A stretch of DNA of 64,000 nt, taken from Paenibacillus lemnae (GTDB taxonomy: Bacteria > Bacillota > Bacilli > Paenibacillales > Paenibacillaceae). The translations under genes and the position numbers were made by a program. The stretch lies in NCBI RefSeq assembly GCF_012933385.1, contig NZ_JABBPN010000009.1, positions 62,001 through 126,000 of the forward strand. The letters are read 5' to 3'. Position 1 is the first letter of the stretch. The number at the start of each line of letters is the position of its first letter. Below the pieces are notes generated by a model. That model ran no database searches. It saw only the letters and a program-made list of their open reading frames with translations, and was not told where the DNA came from. Shown in pieces: positions 60,806 to 64,000 of this stretch.

Positions 60806-62335
60806 TTATTTGGTACGATTCAGCGCCTCGTTGTAAATGGTCTCGATCTCATTTGCGCCTGCAGCCGTCAGCTGCTCCGCCCACTTCTCGAAATCACTCA
60901 ACGGTTTCGTTCCAATAATGAACTTTACCACATCTTCTTCCAGCGGTGAGGTTTTTGTCGTATACTGCTTCAGCTTTTCCTTCTCTTCGTCTGTGAAGGA
61001 TGGCGCTAAAGCGGGTGCATAATAAGCTCCCGGGTCTTCTACCAGCTTATCTCCCCACTCCACCAGATCGGGATCAGAAAGCTGCTTGACCGGCGTCTCA
61101 TCCACATGAACTGCGAGTGCCAGCAGGCCGGTTCCAATTTCGGACATCATGGTGCGTGCCGGGTCGGCGGAAGCCTTGTATTTCTCGAGTACTGCCGGAA
61201 GCAGCTGGGCTTCCCCGTCTTTCATCTCAAAGGTCTCCCCTTCCACACCGAAGTTGGTGACACGGGTTCCCTCTTCGCCGTACATCCAGTCAAACATCGC
61301 AATGAGCTTCTCCGGGTTCTTCGTCTTAGAGCTGATTGCGTAATTGTCCAGCAGCCAGCCTTTCGGATACAGCCAGCCCTTAACCTCCCCGTGGGAATTT
61401 TTCAAGTAAGGAATCAAATCGAAATGGGCATCCGGATCACTGGACTGCAGGGCAGAGTTATAGTTAACGGCAAAGGAATTGTTGTCATAGAAGAAAAAGG
61501 ATCTCCCCGTACTCAGCTTCTCATCCCAATTCTGCTTGGTATTAATCGCAAAATCCGGATCCAGCAGCTTCTCACTGTACAGCTTGTTTAAATAGGTCAA
61601 TACCTCTTTGAATTCCGGCTTGTTCTGTGCGTAGAAATAACTTTCCGTTTTATCATCATAAGACATTCCGTATCCGCTGCCCATTCCAGCCGAGAAGGCA
61701 TCCATAAAGGACATGCCCCGTGTGGAAAAAGGATAAGATTCAGGATACGCTTCCTTCATTTTTTTCAGGACCGTATATAGTTCATCAAATGTTGCAGGGA
61801 CTTCCAGGTTAAGTTCTTCCAGAATATCGGACCGGATCATCAAGGCCTTACCGCCCTGAATTTTGTACTTTTCCGCTACAGGAAGAGAGTACAGCTTGCC
61901 GTCAATGAACAGCTTTTTGATCTCCGGATTGGTCTCCATTACTTTTTGAAAATTCGGCATTTGATCCAGATAGTCTGAAATCGTAACAAACATACCGGTA
62001 TCAGCGAACTCCGCAGCATCACCCGCCTCGATGCCGATAATGTCCGGAATATTGTTCGTTGCGAGCAGTGCGCGTTTTTTATCCCCGTAATTGCTGCCTG
62101 GGACGGGCTCCAGGTTGATCTTCACCCCGGTTTGCTTCTGAATTTCTTTCAGAACAGGAGTGTCCTGTTTGATGGCTTGGGCCGCATTCTCGCCTCTCAT
62201 CCATCGTACCGTTACTTCGGCATTCCCGTTCTCCCCGCTGGCTGCGCCTTCTTCGGCCTTGCCTGAGCTGCACGCACTCACCATCAGCATGGAACTTAAC
62301 AGCACACTCATGATCACTCTGCTTCTTCTTTTCAT
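60806..62335 (-). CDS. Sugar ABC transporter substrate-binding lipoprotein, module 3
   Basis: This 509-aa binding protein has the lipobox MVSAC near residue 22, a Gly/Glu/Asn-rich linker and a LipO-type domain with GVEGETFEMKDGE and FDWMYGEEGTRVTNFGVEGE. The ATG at 62335 has AGGGAGAGGTT. It follows the two permeases and precedes the AraC regulator. The co-transcribed sialidase-like and NanA-like genes suggest that an acidic sugar or glycoconjugate is imported. Confidence 0.94.
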   Translation of the reverse strand: MKRRSRVIMSVLLSSMLMVSACSSGKAEEGAASGENGNAEVTVRWMRGENAAQAIKQDTPVLKEIQKQTGVKINLEPVPGSNYGDKKRALLATNNIPDIIGIEAGDAAEFADTGMFVTISDYLDQMPNFQKVMETNPEIKKLFIDGKLYSLPVAEKYKIQGGKALMIRSDILEELNLEVPATFDELYTVLKKMKEAYPESYPFSTRGMSFMDAFSAGMGSGYGMSYDDKTESYFYAQNKPEFKEVLTYLNKLYSEKLLDPDFAINTKQNWDEKLSTGRSFFFYDNNSFAVNYNSALQSSDPDAHFDLIPYLKNSHGEVKGWLYPKGWLLDNYAISSKTKNPEKLIAMFDWMYGEEGTRVTNFGVEGETFEMKDGEAQLLPAVLEKYKASADPARTMMSEIGTGLLALAVHVDETPVKQLSDPDLVEWGDKLVEDPGAYYAPALAPSFTDEEKEKLKQYTTKTSPLEEDVVKFIIGTKPLSDFEKWAEQLTAAGANEIETIYNEALNRTK

Positions 62336-62384
62336 TATTCAACCTCTCCCTTTTGTACGATTATCTGTGGCGATGCATCGGAAT

Positions 62385-63281
62385 TCAACCCTTTAAAGAA
62401 CCGATCATCATCCCTTTGACAAAATATTTCTGAATAAACGGATACACCATAATAATCGGAAGCACGGCAATGATAATGACCGCATACTTGATGTTGGTTG
62501 CTGTTACCGCGGCGTACACCCCGCCCAGCTCCTGTGTCTGGTTCGACATCTCACCCATCACAACCATATTGCGCAGGATAATCTGCAGAGGGTACTTGCT
62601 CTTCTCGTCCAGATAAATCATGGCAGAGAAGAAGCTGTTCCAGTGACCTACTGCATAAAACATCGACATCGTCGCCAGGATTGGCTTGGATAGAGGCAGG
62701 GTAATTTTAAGAAAAGACATAAATTCGCTGGATCCGTCGATATACGCGGACTCATACAGCTCCTGGGGAATCCCTTGAAAGAACGTGCGCATCACAATCA
62801 TGTTCCATACGCTGATCGCGCCCGGGATGACCAAAGCCCATATCGTATTCAGCATGTTCAGATGCTGGACCAGCAGATATGAAGGGATTAACCCGCCGCT
62901 GAAGAACATCGTAATCACAATCAGCAGCGTGAAGAACCCTCTGCCGTAAAACTCTTTTTTCGATAAAGGGTAGGCACAAAAGGCGGTGCAAATGACGTTA
63001 ATGGCTGTACCTACAACCGTGTACAGAATCGTGTTGCCATAGGACTGCAGAATCGACGGATCTTCAAAGATCAAGGCATAAGTGCTCAGATTAAACCCTA
63101 TCGGCCAGAAAGAAACCTCACCCCGCATGACCGCGTTGCCTTCACTAAGTGAAACGACGAGCACATAATAAATCGGGTAGAAGGTCATGAACACCAGCAG
63201 CAGCATCAGAATGACGTTGATGATGTCAAAAGCGCGGCTGCCCGGACTTTTTTTGATCAGGTTTCGCTGTGTTTTTACCAT
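62385..63281 (-). CDS. Carbohydrate ABC transporter permease (YtcP type), module 3
   Basis: This 298-aa membrane protein has six hydrophobic segments, the EAA loop YESAYIDGSSEFMSFLKITLPLSKP and the C-terminus GMMIGSLKG. The ATG at 63281 overlaps the end of the LplB-type gene (ATGGTAA). The binding protein follows 49 bases downstream. Confidence 0.94.
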   Translation of the reverse strand: MVKTQRNLIKKSPGSRAFDIINVILMLLLVFMTFYPIYYVLVVSLSEGNAVMRGEVSFWPIGFNLSTYALIFEDPSILQSYGNTILYTVVGTAINVICTAFCAYPLSKKEFYGRGFFTLLIVITMFFSGGLIPSYLLVQHLNMLNTIWALVIPGAISVWNMIVMRTFFQGIPQELYESAYIDGSSEFMSFLKITLPLSKPILATMSMFYAVGHWNSFFSAMIYLDEKSKYPLQIILRNMVVMGEMSNQTQELGGVYAAVTATNIKYAVIIIAVLPIIMVYPFIQKYFVKGMMIGSLKG

Positions 63282-64000
63282 AGGCTGGTTTCACTCACTT
63301 TCTTGCTGATGGTATTGCCAATCGTCAGGAAAACCAGGGCAATGACGGAGTTAAACAATCCTACGGCCGTGGCATAGCTGAAGTCACTAGAGACCAGACC
63401 TCTCCGGTAAACATAAGTGGCTATAATATCCGAGGTTTCAAAGTTTGATCCATTGGACAGCAGGAGCACCTTCTCAAAAGATACAGCCATGATGGCTCCG
63501 ATACTGAACAAAAACATAATAATAATCGTCGGTGCGATGCCGGGCAGTGTGATATGTTTCGCCTGTTTCCACCGGTTGGCTCCGTCCATGGTCGCTGCTT
63601 CATAGAGCTGCGGATCAATATTGGTCAGCGCTGCCAGGTAGATAATAGACCCCCACCCAATGCCCTGCCAGATTTCCGAGCTGATATAAATCGATCTGAA
63701 CCACTCGGGAATCATTAAGAAATGCACTTGTTCCAGACCGAGCCAGTGCAGAAACTGATTAATCATTCCATCATAAGAAAGGAAATTCACCAGAATCCCG
63801 CACACCACCACGGTCGAAAGAAAATGCGGCAGGTAGCTGACGGTCTGCACAAATCGTTTAAACATACCGTTTCGCAGCTCGTTGAGCAGCAGCGCCAGAA
63901 TGATCGGCGCAGGGAAAGCAAAAATAATCTGATAGATACCGATGAGCAGGGTGTTCTTGATTAATGTGTAAAAGTAGGGATCGGACAAAAACTCTCCAAA
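63275..64000 (-). CDS. Carbohydrate ABC transporter permease (LplB type), module 3, truncated by window end
   Basis: The visible 241 codons are the C-terminal part of an LplB-type permease, with the EAA loop YEAATMDGANRWKQAKHITLPG and the end KKVSETSLW. The frame stays open to base 64000 with no start codon of normal context, so the N-terminus lies beyond the window. It is presumably the first gene of module 3. Confidence 0.92.
   Translation of the reverse strand, partial: FGEFLSDPYFYTLIKNTLLIGIYQIIFAFPAPIILALLLNELRNGMFKRFVQTVSYLPHFLSTVVVCGILVNFLSYDGMINQFLHWLGLEQVHFLMIPEWFRSIYISSEIWQGIGWGSIIYLAALTNIDPQLYEAATMDGANRWKQAKHITLPGIAPTIIIMFLFSIGAIMAVSFEKVLLLSNGSNFETSDIIATYVYRRGLVSSDFSYATAVGLFNSVIALVFLTIGNTISKKVSETSLW

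Noticed and set aside
1..64000. CRISPR arrays, tRNA and rRNA genes
   Set aside because: No regularly spaced repeats, cloverleaf-like conserved arms or rRNA signature segments were recognised on either strand by reading; a tRNAscan/Infernal run would settle it.

Overview
The window looks like a chromosomal segment of a Paenibacillus-type soil Bacillota. The grounds are strong AGGAGG-type ribosome binding sites, frequent TTG and GTG starts, U-tailed hairpin terminators, a small CspB/YdjO cold-shock pair, and three sugar-uptake modules of the LplB/YtcP/lipoprotein type, each with a large membrane-bound AraC regulator. These modules are typical of polysaccharide-degrading Paenibacillus. No rRNA, tRNA, CRISPR array, phage or insertion sequence was recognised.

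Layout. 1-6.2 kb: sugar ABC module (two permeases, binding lipoprotein) divergent from a membrane AraC regulator. 6.2-18.4 kb: mixed housekeeping and accessory genes. These are a MATE exporter, an AraC regulator, a Fur-box-controlled 49-aa protein, a PadR/HAAS/serine-hydrolase operon with a palindromic operator, a formate/nitrite-type channel, a 58-aa protein with a TTG start, ydjO and csp, a PNPOx-like protein, an SDR, a DUF6376 lipoprotein, DUF1801 and DUF6953 proteins, and an ABC exporter. 18.8-34.9 kb: sixteen genes on the minus strand plus a divergent IclR regulator form what is probably one large catabolic unit. It holds a TauABC-like importer, a UbiD decarboxylase with its UbiX prenyl-FMN synthase, PxpABC 5-oxoprolinase, a fumarate-reductase-like flavoprotein with a 2Fe-2S partner, a three-subunit molybdenum hydroxylase interrupted by a dihydroxyphthalate-decarboxylase-like gene, and the XdhC and MocA cofactor proteins. 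36-44.5 kb: second sugar module with an MDR dehydrogenase and an FAD oxidoreductase. 45-51.2 kb: operon of an epimerase-like protein, a DHDPS-like aldolase, two-subunit L-serine dehydratase and a Gfo/Idh oxidoreductase, preceded by an unusual regulator with PrpR-like, GGDEF-like and winged-helix parts. 51.4-53.8 kb: AT-rich two-gene islet of secreted proteins between imperfect direct repeats. 53.8-64 kb: secreted beta-propeller/FIMAH protein, then a third sugar module with a sialidase-like protein and a DapA/NanA-like lyase, cut by the window end.

The most interesting candidate system is the 18.8-34.9 kb cluster. Decarboxylation, water-derived ring hydroxylation by a molybdenum enzyme, ring reduction and ATP-dependent lactam opening together suggest breakdown of an N-heteroaromatic carboxylate, for example a pyrrole or pyridine carboxylate, to glutamate or a homologue. 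The individual families are recognisable; the pathway and its substrate are inference. A tripartite TTCCG/CGGAA operator lies between the IclR gene and the operon.
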